64,000 nucleotides of DNA from Nothopassalora personata (lineage: Eukaryota; Ascomycota; Dothideomycetes; Mycosphaerellales; Mycosphaerellaceae), in contig CM066295.1 in assembly GCA_033816765.1 (NCBI GenBank), forward strand, positions 930,001-994,000, given 5' to 3'. A model generated the notes under the pieces. It ran no database searches. It was given only the letters and a program-made list of their open reading frames with translations, and was not told the DNA's origin. Every line of letters begins with the position of its first letter. Positions within the stretch are counted from its first letter, which is position 1. This document shows positions 34,216-45,459 of the stretch, in pieces. The translations under genes and the position numbers were made by a program.

Positions 34216-35859
34216 TCATGCTCCCTCACTGGGCTTCGGTGGGGGTACCGTAGCTGGTACTGGCGACGCAGCAGATTGGGCGCCGCCTCTAGCTCCGCCG
34301 CGTCCTCCCCGCCCGCCTCTGAACCCACCACGAGCGGGACCTCCACCAGCAGGACGATCCTTGAATTCGAGTATCTCAACGGTGCCGTTCGCGACGGGCA
34401 CACGTTTCGCTTCGAGGGCTTTTTTCAGACTATCGTTGTCCTTGAAAAGTGCAATGGCAGTCCCTTTGCGTGGGTCGATGGTGACACTCTTCACGTCGCC
34501 ATACTGCGAGAGTGCTTGCTGGATCAGGATCTCGGTCATGCCTTGACTTGGATTCGCGTGCTTGAGGTACGCTTTGGTTAAGTGTGCTGTCGGCACGGGC
34601 TGCGCCTGCTGTTGTGCCTTCGGCGCTGTGGGTGGCGTTTTGGTGCTTGCAGCGAATGCTGGAGCTGGAGATGCGGGTGGCTTTTGCTGCTGCGCGTTGC
34701 GATTGTTCGGTGCAGGTGAGGCCGGCGTAGATGACGAAGCACTTCCTGGTCGTCCTGGAGTGGTCTGAGCGGCTGGTGCAGGCTTCGGCTTGATACCCAG
34801 ATCTTTCTGCAGCATCTTCTTGATGCCATCTACTCCTCCGCGCTGTCGCGGCTCACGAGGCGGGCGCTGCGCAGAGCCTTGTGCTGCTGCAGCTGGTCCA
34901 GTGCGCGGAGTCTTAGCAGCCGGTTGCGTGGGCGTGGTGGCATTCTGTGGCTTCGGTGATTGTGCTGTACTCTGAGCTGCCTTCTTCGTCTTCGCAGGCG
35001 ACGTATTCTTGGCCTGAGGCTGCAGAGGACAGGCAGGCCGTTGTTGGGCTTGCTGCTGCTTGTTCGCGACTTGCTTATTTAATGCTTTGACAGCATCCTT
35101 CGAGGCCTGCTCCACCTTCTGCTTGGCGTTGTTATCATCCTTTGCATCCGGTTTGGCCGGTACGGCGTCTTTGCTGTCTGTTCTAGCGTGGCCCTTAGCA
35201 TCCTTCTTTTCAGCTTTCGACTCGGCGGCCTTGGCCTTGTTCGCCTTCTTGTCGCGAAGGGCTTCGATCAACGGAGTCGTCTTGACCTCTGTCTTCTCTC
35301 CCTCCTTCTTCTCCACACCTACGGCATCAAGCGCGGCCGCCTTCATGATCGGCTCTGTCTCGGCCATGAGGAATGTCATGAACTCCGGGTCCTGGTCGAT
35401 GGTGCCCTGTCTGCTGTCGACCCGCGCTTTCGTGGTCAGAGGTGTGCGCTGGTTCATGGCGAATTCCAGCGCCGGCTGCAAGTACTTCAGAACTGGGTTC
35501 TTGTGTGTGCCCGCCTTATCTACGAAGGCCACGGCCAGGAATCGCTGTTCCAGCTCCTTCACCATGCCCTCGTTCACGACATGGAGGTAGCATCTGCCCT
35601 GCTCCGGCATTTCCCCCAGGCCCAACTTGACTTTGCCCTGCTTGTACTCCCGCCAGTCCACCTTGCCATTGCCCAACTTCCACTCATCGCCCAATGTTTC
35701 CTCAAACTCGGTCAACGTGAGTCCTGGTGGTAGCCGGCGTATCTCCAGCTTCAGTCGTGGTGCTGGTCCTTTGGTCGTCGCCGCGGCGCGTGTCGCCGCT
35801 GTGACCGGCAAGACGCCGCTGGCGCGGTCATGGTTCTTGGCCAGCACTTTGGGCGGCAT
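34216..35859 (-). CDS. upf3: Nonsense-mediated mRNA decay factor Upf3
   Basis: Single exon, 547 residues from ATG 35859 (MPPKVLAKNHDRASGVLPV); the frame upstream lacks an ATG. The Smg-4/UPF3 domain covers about residues 33-165: PRLKLEIRRLPPGLTLTEFE, WREYKQGKVKLGLG, YLHVVNEGMVKELEQRFLAV, and AFVDKAGTHKNPVLKYLQPA. Upf3 links the exon junction complex or the ribosome to Upf2/Upf1 and shuttles between nucleus and cytoplasm. The middle is Lys/Ala/Gln-rich and disordered. An RRM-like segment near the C-terminus (ILIQQALSQYGDVKSVTID, then GTAIALFKDNDSLKKALEA) and a final Arg-Gly-rich stretch (GGFRGGRGGRGGARGG) complete it. The C-terminal RRM plus RGG box is a fungal arrangement not found in human UPF3. 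Confidence 0.92.
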   Translation of the reverse strand: MPPKVLAKNHDRASGVLPVTAATRAAATTKGPAPRLKLEIRRLPPGLTLTEFEETLGDEWKLGNGKVDWREYKQGKVKLGLGEMPEQGRCYLHVVNEGMVKELEQRFLAVAFVDKAGTHKNPVLKYLQPALEFAMNQRTPLTTKARVDSRQGTIDQDPEFMTFLMAETEPIMKAAALDAVGVEKKEGEKTEVKTTPLIEALRDKKANKAKAAESKAEKKDAKGHARTDSKDAVPAKPDAKDDNNAKQKVEQASKDAVKALNKQVANKQQQAQQRPACPLQPQAKNTSPAKTKKAAQSTAQSPKPQNATTPTQPAAKTPRTGPAAAAQGSAQRPPREPRQRGGVDGIKKMLQKDLGIKPKPAPAAQTTPGRPGSASSSTPASPAPNNRNAQQQKPPASPAPAFAASTKTPPTAPKAQQQAQPVPTAHLTKAYLKHANPSQGMTEILIQQALSQYGDVKSVTIDPRKGTAIALFKDNDSLKKALEAKRVPVANGTVEILEFKDRPAGGGPARGGFRGGRGGRGGARGGAQSAASPVPATVPPPKPSEGA

Positions 35860-37282
35860 GTCGGTCTTGACAGAAGACACCTGTGTTGTTCACAATGTAC
35901 TTACTGTATGCTCACATGTCACGCAGCGGAAGGAGTTCCACCATCGTGGGGGCCCATCGGCAGGGAGAGGGCCGCTCCGTCCGTTGCGAGCCTGCCCACC
36001 AGAAGAGGCATCCTCGACTTTCACTTTACCACATGCTGACCGCGTGCCATTGGCAGCACGATCGTGACGACGGCTAGCGGTCGCCAGTAAATGTCATACT
36101 AAACAGCACACCACTCGAAGAAAAGCGCACAGAGCGGGCGTCTTTGCACGCACGCTACGCGAGCTCACGAGCCTCTCATTCTGTGACAGATTCTTGCTCC
36201 TCAAGGCCTCTCAACCTGTCGCTACTGTACCTCAACCTGCATATCTCAGGCATGAACCATCCGAACACCTCACACTCCCACCGCGCTGCTGTGCTCAACA
36301 CCTCCAACCGGGGAAGAAAGCGTTCCTGCAGCGCTCAAAATAATTCCCCGCATGTATTCTATTGCCTACCGTGGCGTCGGTACTGCCATGCACAGATCCT
36401 TGTCGTGCGGAAAGTGCACTGTGCATGCATGATGCATGCGCTCCGGCAAGCAGAGAAGAGGCAAGTGCGAGTGGAGCTGCATTCTGACCAGCATCTCCAG
36501 CTTCACCGTCGTCACCACCTACAGTACTGTAGTAGTAGATTGATGACATTCCGCCATCCACTCGGTCCCGAGCGTACCATGATCCATCTCTAGGCTGTGC
36601 TACTGCGCGCATGCATGCGACCACTTCCCGAAAAGGAAACTACCCAAAACACTTTTGATACCGGAAGAACTTGACCGGCACGGCAAAGTACAATTGCACT
36701 GCATTGCATTGCATTGCATTGCATTGCATTGCATTGCATGGCCCTATCGTTTCTAATGCCATCACAAAGCCCAACCGTCGGTCAATCCCTGCGAGTCCCG
36801 TCTGTGCTGTCCGCTCCAATCCCAACCCTTTCCATGCCGTGAGGCAAAAACCCATATTCTGCAGATGATCCTCCACCCAACCACAATAGAATGCCGAAAC
36901 TTGTGGCAAGCTACATGCATGCTTGCAGGGCGATACGATAAAATGGCCTGTCCGAAATCAAACATGCTTTGTATACAGAAAGGCAGAGAAAAAAAAATGT
37001 GCATGCGCTGGCGCCATCGCTTGTGCAAGAACGAGATCAAGGAAAAGCAGGCAAAACATGATACGCTGATGAACGACGGAATAAGCAATGCTAGGTACAA
37101 TTCGATGCTCGATGATTAAGGAATGCCCGGCAGGTCAGTCTTGAAGCGTCTCCATCCTCGCAGCCAGGTCCGAGTCGGTGAGGGTATAAGATGTCAAGTG
37201 TCGTCATAAGTCATGATTGTACATGTCGTCGAATGTAGTAGGGGTGGTTATATCGATGCAATGAAGATGTGATGTTGACGTC
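35860..37282. other. Gene-free stretch with a pentanucleotide repeat
   Basis: 1.4 kb between the UPF3 start and the 3' end of the large WD40 gene. It holds the (GCATT)n tract at 36,699-36,738. No coding frame recognised. Confidence 0.5.
36699..36738. repeat. (GCATT)n pentanucleotide repeat
   Basis: About eight tandem GCATT units in the UPF3 upstream region. Confidence 0.93.
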
Positions 37283-40200
37283 TCAGAGGAACCCACCACC
37301 AGGCGGATAAACCCCATGCTGAACATAATCAGGCGGCATGTTGGCCCTAATCTCCTTCGGATTCCTGTATCCATTCCTGCTACCAGGCAAACTGCTAGGC
37401 GGAATACTCTGCTCATTGAGGCCAGCCTGCGGTGAAGCAGGTCCACCAACGGAAGGTCTGCGCTCTCTGCCTTTCTGCGCCGCCATGGCCTGCTCATAAG
37501 GGGATTGCGCGCGTCCCTGCGGGATCTGAACACTTTCGTACGGTGCCGGGCCTGAGGGCTGTCTCTCCGCAGCGTGGCTCTGAGTCGGCATGGGGAAACT
37601 TTCGTACGGTGCCACGCCTTTGTCCGTCTGTGGTGATTTTGTGCGATTGCGGGAGGAGCTACGCATGCGATCGCCTAGGCCACGGAAGCGCGCGCCGAAG
37701 CCCTCGCTGATGCTGCCTTGGTTGCGGCGATGAGCTGTAGGCGAAGATGTTGCGGACCTGGGTTGCGTGATTGGGGCTAGTGCTGGGAGGGCGGGGGCGT
37801 GAGTGTCGATCGCGCTGGTGGGAGCGTTCTCGTCAATGGCGATGCTGATCACACCGGAAGCATTGCTGAGCGGCTGTGAGAACATCGATGGCGGTGGAGG
37901 AGGTGGAGGCGGCGTAGCGAGGTGCTGTAGCTCGGGCATGACTGATGCTGGCTCGTCGGTTACTGGTGTCTCTGGGATGATGATGACTCCGTTGGCATCA
38001 GGACTATAAAGTGCGGCCTCGATGCTGTAGTCCTGCGCGCCTTCACTGGTTTGCATAACGTCTGGAGGCGATATCTTGCGGATGTTGGAGAGGCGACGAG
38101 CAGTTGATGAAAGTCCGGTCTTGTATGCTCGATGGACTGGCGCAGATGTGCTCTCCGGAGGTGCTGTAGCAGAGCGAGGTCCTCCACTGCCCTTGCTGCC
38201 AGCGGTGAAGACACTGGACGGGAGCAGTGGTCCCAGAGAGTCGTTCGTCTCCGAGGTCATGCTTGACGAAATCGGTGGCTGATTCGACGACTGCATGCCA
38301 TACGAATCTCGAGGGTTGGTCGACACGGCAGACGAGACTTGACTCAGAGCAGAGCCAGTGACTTGGCTCAAACTGCTACCAGACAGGGACAGATCGCTGA
38401 ACTTGCCAGGTATGTCTGGTACCATTGGAGTGTCGTGGTTCGGGTCAGAGCTCATGTACTTCGGATGTCGCATCGCGCGTGGAGTTGCAGGAAGTCCGAT
38501 AGGCGCCGAAGGCGTCGAGGTGCCAGTGATCCTGCCATACTTCTGCATTTGGTCGGCATCGGCTGTATGAGATCGGATAATACCAAAGGAAGTAGGACTG
38601 TCACCTAAGTCGGTGTTTGATCGTGGAGCCAGTGAAGGTCTAGCAAGTCCTTGTGTCTGCAATTGGCCTGGGTGTGGGACTTGTGGGGCGGAAGGCCTGC
38701 GAAGAAGAGACAGTCGTCTTTCTTCGAGTTCTTGGGCTGCCAACTCCTTTCTGCTGAGGCCGCTGTTATTGCTGTTGGTCGAGTGCGTGTTGACGGAGGA
38801 TGGGATTGATGCGAGGGATCCCTGTGGTAAGTACCCGTCCTCCGGAATCACTTGTGCAGCAATGCCCTGCTCGGCGTCGTCCTTCTTTGGCGGCTTGCGG
38901 CTTGTGGAGCGGTCCCTTCTTGTGCGACTTGCCTCCCTGCGGGCCTGGAGATCATCTCCTGCCTTGCGGCTTGCGCTCTGAGCTCGCAGGCGGAAGCGCT
39001 GGCCATCACTTTGCGTTTCTTCCTCTGGGACAAACGCCTTGTTTGACAGAACTGGTAATGGTGAAGAGGGCGATCTTGTTGTTGGTCCAGCAGTGCGCGT
39101 CTGACTTCTGCCACGTCCACTCGTATCAGTCTTCGGCGCATCAAGGGGCGCTCTGCTCGAAGTTCGCGGTGCTCGGACTGCCGATTTATCCTCTGACTCT
39201 CTTCTGCGGGCACGTGGATCAGACTTTCCAGATCTTGCACTCTTGTGCGATTCGACTGGAGACATCAGGGGACTGGCGACTTTGTAAAAATTTTCATCAT
39301 CCGTGGTTGCTGCTTCTGACTTCTCCGCTTGTGCCCTCGCGAGTTCTTCTGGAGACATTGGCACAGGCGAAGAAGGGGACCGCTTCGCAGGCTTGATGTA
39401 CCTCACCTCCGGCCCACGATTTTCAGAGGGCTCTCTCATGCGACTCCTGGTGCGTCCTGTACGACTTTCGCCTCGTTTGCGGGACTGGGTTCTTCGACGG
39501 CTTTCTGCGCGATCCTGTCGAGCTGCGTTTCGTGCCTCTTCAATAGAGCTCACGTACTCCTCAGTCGCCCTCGCAGACTTTATACTGGCCTTGGAGCTTC
39601 CGCCCGTCAGCGGAGGGCTCAGAGTGCCTGTCCGATTCTGCGCGATGGCCTCGTTTCGTTCCATGGTCGGTGACAGCTCATCCGTGAAGACGGTCGGCAC
39701 AACTTGAACTGCCAAGCGATCATGGTTACGTTCCTTTGAAGATCCTCGATTGCGTGACTCTTGTCTGAGTCGGCTGAATGCGCCATGGGCCGGTGATGGC
39801 AGATGATCAGTCCGCTCTCCAAAGGTTCGGGGTGTCAACTTCTCGGCGTCGTATGTGTTGGGTCGCAAAGCAGTGGCAGGCTCGGGCACGCTTCCTACAG
39901 AGTTACTACGCTTGCTTCCGGATTGTGACGCTGCCGTAGCACCGCCGAAGTCGCGAGCTGCGGTTAGTGGTGTAGCCATTTCACCCACTTCTTGTTTCGC
40001 GCGTTCGATGTCGTGTCTCGACGGCAGACGCTTCTTCCGCGTGTATCCACCAGGCGTGGCCGTCCGGGCAGAAGTAGGATCGCGGGCGGTACGGACCCAA
40101 TTGTTCTTGAACGGATCAAGTCCTCCGGGTGACATGGGAAAAGCTGAGACGCCGATGGGCGTCACTCCTGCGGTTACAGTTGCCGGATCTATCGCGCTGC

Positions 40201-42656
40201 CAGGCTCTCTCGTGTTGGTCTGCAACGGCGCACCTTTATCGCCAAAGCTGGTTATGAGCTTCAGCGACGCGTTCTTCGCCGTCAATCGTCCAGATCCGGA
40301 GCGTGAAGTTAAAGAGTAAGTGGGACTTGACACAGCTCCTGCGCTTTGGGGTTGACTTCGTTGCTCATGCTGCGCAACATTGAAAGCGTCCTGAGCTCTG
40401 GGTGATGACCATGGTGCCGATGTCTCTATACTTGTGCAGGAGAAGCATCGTACGGCAAGCTCGGCCTCGCCATTCATGACAGCACTCTCGCCCCATTTCC
40501 GAAGCAGCCAGGAAGTTCTTTGCCAGTCGTGACCGCGGTATAAGCAGATAAGCAGAACAGCTTCCATCCAAGCTGCCTGGGACACATAGACTTCGATAGC
40601 CTCGTCGATCTCTCCTATGCCAACTAGGATGCCAACAGCAGGGTGAATATCGCCTTTCTCGAGCAATCTTTGAATGAAGGCCTCGCTGGCTTTCTTCTGG
40701 GAGTCTGGTCCGATGGAGCTCAGTGCGAGAAGCATCCAGTCCGACGAGGTCATGGATTTCGATCCGATCAATGCAGCCATCTGATCAGCACTAATGTCGC
40801 CGAGCCATCTCGAGAGTAAGACCCCGTTTGTAGAGCCAGCACCGTGTCGGGAAAGTTCCTCATGTACCAAGGACCGCGCATCGTCGTTCCATCCGAACAC
40901 AACACTTAGCATTTCGCGTTGCAGAAGTTCTGGTGTTCGTGCAGTCTCGCCATAGTGTGGAGTTCGGAACGAAACCTCGCGCAACCTAGCCTTGATGAAG
41001 GGGAACAGCTCTAATGGAGCGCCATCCTGCCTCTCCTCTGGACTTTGAAGAATCTCCTTGCGAAGACCTGACGATGGCCGCCGCTGGTGAAGAGAAGGTG
41101 CTGGAGGCGGTGCCTGTGAACTATACGACGTGCTAGATCGAATCGACATGCTCTCGTGTCCCATCTTGGGTGGCGGCCCAAAGGAGAACTCGGTACCATC
41201 GAAACCGGTACTTGTTGATGCGCGGGAGGAGTCTGGACGGTCGTAGAGGTACTTGCGCTGCCTGCGACCTTTGTGACTTGAGCCGCTTGAGCTGACAGAA
41301 CCCGCATTGCTTGACCTAGAGCTTAAGGGCATAACCTTGTCCCGAATTTCTGATTCAAGCGCGTCCAAAGACTCCATCTCCCGTGCAATCTTCTGTAGCG
41401 GAGACAGGTTCGTGCTTTCATCGGCACTGCTTTCCGTGTCGGTGTAAGGCTGGCTGGCACCAGACTCGGCCTGCGCCTTGCTCCGGTCTTCCAGTGTCGT
41501 CGGTGGCGTTGGCGGAGTGTTAGCGGGCACATGCTGCGCTGTCGCCACTTGCAATGGAACACTGCTCGGGTTGATGTCGTACTGTTGAACTGTGTGGTTA
41601 CGGCCTAGTGTGAACAACGTGGCACTTGGGCCATAGTTTGCTATGCCCACCACAACGTCAATGGTCGGTATTATGTCGTAAGTAACCTTCTTAGTGCGGA
41701 CATCCCATGCTCGGGTCTCACCGTCGCAGTACTGTATGAGGCGACCATTCTTTGACCAGGCGAACCAGCATGCTCCGACTACTGGTACCTCGGATCGTTG
41801 CAAGACTCTTATTATGTTTGGGACGTCACTGCCCTCTTTCGGCACGCTCCACACTCGCAGATCACCATCATACGTTTGAGATGCGAGCATATCAGTCTTC
41901 TGCTTTGAAGACGATCCATGCCACGCCAAGCCCGTGATCCTGGAAGGCGCACGATTGGTGTTCAGTGTATGTAGGATCGTAAAAGATGGCTGAAGTGTTG
42001 CGATGAGTATGGATCCATTGAGATAGCCGATCGCAAATGTCCTGCAGTCAGCAGCAGGCGCGATTGCTGTGATAGGGTCGAAGATCGTGCGAGCTGAAAT
42101 GTGTTCTGACGTCGAGGGCTCGAACAGTATGATGTTGCCCTGGTCATTGCCTGTCCATGATTAGCAGTCTTGTCACCCCATCCCCAAAATGATTTGACTT
42201 ACCAAACGCGATGTTGCCGTTCCGCATAAAGGCAGCAACTTTCATGTGCTCATAAGCAGAGAATCGCGAGATCTCTGCTCCACTGAGGATATCCCACACA
42301 ATAGCCGTCTTTCCAGCATCAAAGCTGACTGCCAATCGCCCAGACCCTCTTTCGCTGACGTTGTCCACCACAATCCACAGCACATCTTCGATGTGCAGAT
42401 CTAACCTTCGCTCGATCGACAGCGTATCATGGTGAAGTACGAGGATGCGGTTGCGCTGGGTGTATAGGAGGAAGGACGCTGTAGCAGCGCATGGTTCGAA
42501 TTCTTGATGAGTGTTCTCCGGAGTGAGCGTAACTGGTGGAGGCGTTGCTCGTGCTGAACCTCGACTGTCCAATCGTCTGGCTTCGTGGGATTGCGAATGT
42601 GACGCTGAAGACCTGGTTGATCTTGATCTTTGTCTAGACGATTGTCCAGATGACAT
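37283..42656 (-). CDS. Very large WD40-repeat protein with disordered tail
   Basis: Two exons, 42656-42203 and 42150-37283, with a 52-bp intron (GTAAGT...GGACAG) that joins NIAFG to NDQGNIILFEP in frame; 1773 residues. The N-terminus is Ser/Arg-rich (MSSGQSSRQRSRSTRSSASH). A beta-propeller follows to about residue 370, e.g. AVSFDAGKTAIVWDILSGAE, FAIGYLNGSILIATLQPSF, DMLASQTYDGDLRVWSVPKE, WSKNGRLIQYCDGETRAWDV. Next is a helical solenoid (about 530-720) with HPAVGILVGIGEIDEAIEVY and SWLLRKWGESAVMNGEAEL, a layout like gemin5 or coat-type scaffold proteins. The last 1000 residues are Ser/Arg/Pro-rich and probably disordered. This is a conserved filamentous-fungal type of unknown function; I assign no role. 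Its length and single long exon are notable. Confidence 0.85.
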
Positions 42657-44956
42657 CTTGCTCTACTCTGGAAGTACGTATCAGTCGGCGTCCACAACAG
42701 CGAGCATGGCCATATGTTGGGTCGCGGTCTTAGAGATGGCCGTTTACCGAATATAGCAGTGACAGGAAAGGAACCCGAAGGTCTTCCCTCGAGGCACAGT
42801 CCTACGTACCCTGACATGCGCGCTAAGACGTGAAGTCACACCCTGTGCACCTCAATCTTCGCATACAACTCTTCTTCCAGCTCTCGTGCACTCCAGACCC
42901 ACTCCAGCGAATGGAATCCCGGTAGCGCTGCAGTACTCGATGCATGCAGCCGCTGGAGCGCTTGAAGGAGTACAAGAACCACGACTGCAGGTATGTGCAG
43001 AAGCAGTAGTCACGAAAGCGTGGAAGAGAAGCATCAACGGAGTACCACAAGATGCAATCAGAGATCCAGCCAAATCAGAGCTCGGCGCGTAGCTGTTGGC
43101 AACCTTGACGCCAACGTCCCTAGGCCACGACGATGAGGTCCAGACGGGCAGGCCCAATACAAGGAGATCCGAAGCTGGCGCGGTTAGACGACGGGTTTGA
43201 AAGGCTGGGGAAAGGGACCTATGAAGATGACAAGAGTGATACTGTCCCGTACGATTCGTCCATAGCAAAGGGCGCCATTGGACGGTCCCGAGGCCATAGT
43301 AGCCGCGAAGGGCCCTGGGAGAGCTCTATGCACACGGGAAAGCGGGCCTATTCATTGATGGCTTCCACGCACGACGGGCTGTGTTTCATATGCGAGAGCT
43401 TGCAGAGGCTGCTGTCGAACGCTGCTGTATGGAGCAGCAGGGTGCGAGGTGAGGAGCAGAGGACAAGATACGGCGTGTGATTGGCCGTCATCCGGCACGC
43501 TAGCGCCAAACTATCAACGCCGTCACATCGACCTTCGCGCGTAGGAAACCTACGCCGACACATGTCGTCGATGTGAATGTTATAACATGCTGCGTCTCGT
43601 CGCAGCCTCGCGCGCCTGACGATGGGAGCTGCTTGCTTCTGCTTCTGCAACACCTCCATCCACACCATCATCAGCTTCATGACAGCGCGCACGCAAATCT
43701 GCGAGGCTAGGCGAGGAAGCGGTCAACTCCTCGGGACCTGCTTCGTGCGACAGCGCATCCAACATATTGAACCACACGCTCGGTATCGAGCTGCCCTTGC
43801 GTCGGACTGCACGTTGTTACCGACATTCACTGCCCAGTCGCACCCAAAGGACATGCCAAGTGGTACCATACAGATCACGAGTCTTCGGAACAGGTCGAAT
43901 GCGATAGTGAATGGCTGGACGTCATCATCTGCTGCCCACTGAGACCCTGGTGCTGCATCTTCTCTTAGTCTCGTGCTGATAGTTCCTGACAGCGTTGCAG
44001 CGATTCATGCTGTCCAACAGTGTCGGAGCATGCAACGTTCTCGCGGAAGCGCGGCTTGTTGCGGTCTGCAAGATGGGGCGAGACATCTTCACCGCACACG
44101 TTGCACACCTCGATCACAACGCCACATGGACACAATAACCTCAACATGCACAAGAAACTCGGGAACAAGATTGATCATGGTATGTTTTCAACATTTTTAG
44201 TTCGATATCGTGCTGTCACGTTGGCGTATCTCAACAGACTCATCTCTGCTCAGTGGAGCGAGTACAGCCAATCAACCTCACTTTCTTAGCGCCCATGTAC
44301 AAGCACCCGCCATCGGCAGTCATCCTCACGCTTCCTTTCCTGGCGAACAATGTCGTCCTGTTTCACGCTTTGGCCCAAGCATCGTTCGCTTCCGATTACT
44401 TCACCGTCATGCTGAACCATCTGCGATTCATGCTGATGATGTCTTCGCGTCCTCATGCACGACCGGGATCAAGTGCGTCGCGCGCTTTCCGCTGTCCGCC
44501 TGCGACCTATAATGCGGCCACATCCCACCCTGGTACTTCCACGATCCGGACCCTTAATCTCCCTCACCTCCAGATTGCTTATAAGTCTGTGCTGACTGCG
44601 GAGCGGTGACGGCAAGGCACGTCAAACCATGAGGTGTGGTTGGTGTGACGTGTGCTTTCATGTCGCCGCCCAACCTTGGCAATATGGGCAGATTGCACTT
44701 CATATTGACTGACAGTGTCGCCGTGGCGAACCTAGGGTATTTTGGATAGTCCCGCCAAGGTTGATGTCGGCATGCAGTGCAGACGTTGAGCTGGATCGCT
44801 GCCAACCGACATTGTGCTGCAATGTCGCATAGGCGTGAATACCTTCTCTAGAAATGCCGGTGTTTGGGCTTCATGGTGATGCTTCCGGTGATTTGATGCA
44901 AAGATAACAATACCCTTTCAACTCCAAGTCGACCACTGCATCACTCAGCCTCCAAC
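42657..44956. other. Long gene-free stretch
   Basis: 2.3 kb upstream of the large WD40 gene. Frames of 100-140 codons occur on both strands. The one at 43,133-43,480 (+) reads somewhat like protein (DDGFERLGKGTYEDDKSDTV) but has no recognised domain. It may contain a lineage-specific or decayed gene; I cannot support one. Confidence 0.4.
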
Positions 44957-45459
44957 TCACTCCTTTGGCTTCTGAGAACTACTTCGTCGCTTCTTTTTGG
45001 ACGATGTGCTGGCACTAGGTTGTCTTGGCTTGGCATAGCATGGTGGCAACAGTGGCTGAGCCATCCAGCGCTCGGCAGATCGTGGTGGTGGCGGTGGCTC
45101 GCTCAGGTAGTGCTCGTCATCGTCGCAATAGAGATCCTCGTCACTCACGTATGAGCTGGCAGTTTCCGAAGTCGCTTTTCGCAGTGCTGATCCGGAAGAC
45201 CAGCTTGGGTATGCGACTGATGAGCATGGGTTTGATGTTCTTGAAGCGCTGAAGCTGCTGCGCGCAGATGAACATGTCGATGAAATGCTCGTCGGTTGAG
45301 TCGCGGCTGAGTGCATCGGTGTGGTTGTAGGTGTCGAAGTCCGACTCGATGTCGAAGAGCAAGACATTTTCGATTCGTCTCGGGTCCTGTCGTGAACGCG
45401 GTGTATCTAAGCCGGAGAGGCGAAAGAAGGCGTCTGAAAGATTTCGTTGCGGGTGGCAA
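44957..45459 (-). pseudogene. Possible small frameshifted gene
   Basis: Two adjacent frames on the minus strand look coding in sequence. The first (about 45,365-45,145) reads VLLFDIESDFDTYNHTDALS then FKNIKPMLISRIPKLVFRIS, and the second (from about 45,180 to the stop at 44,957) reads YVSDEDLYCDDDEHYLSEPP with a Lys/Ser-rich end (SSKKKRRSSSQKPKE). A one-base shift or an unrecognised small intron separates them. I do not recognise the family. Confidence 0.35.

Noticed and set aside
43133..43480. 115-codon plus-strand frame with protein-like composition
   Set aside because: Reads plausibly in parts but has no identifiable domain, splice structure or homologous neighbour; kept as gene-free.
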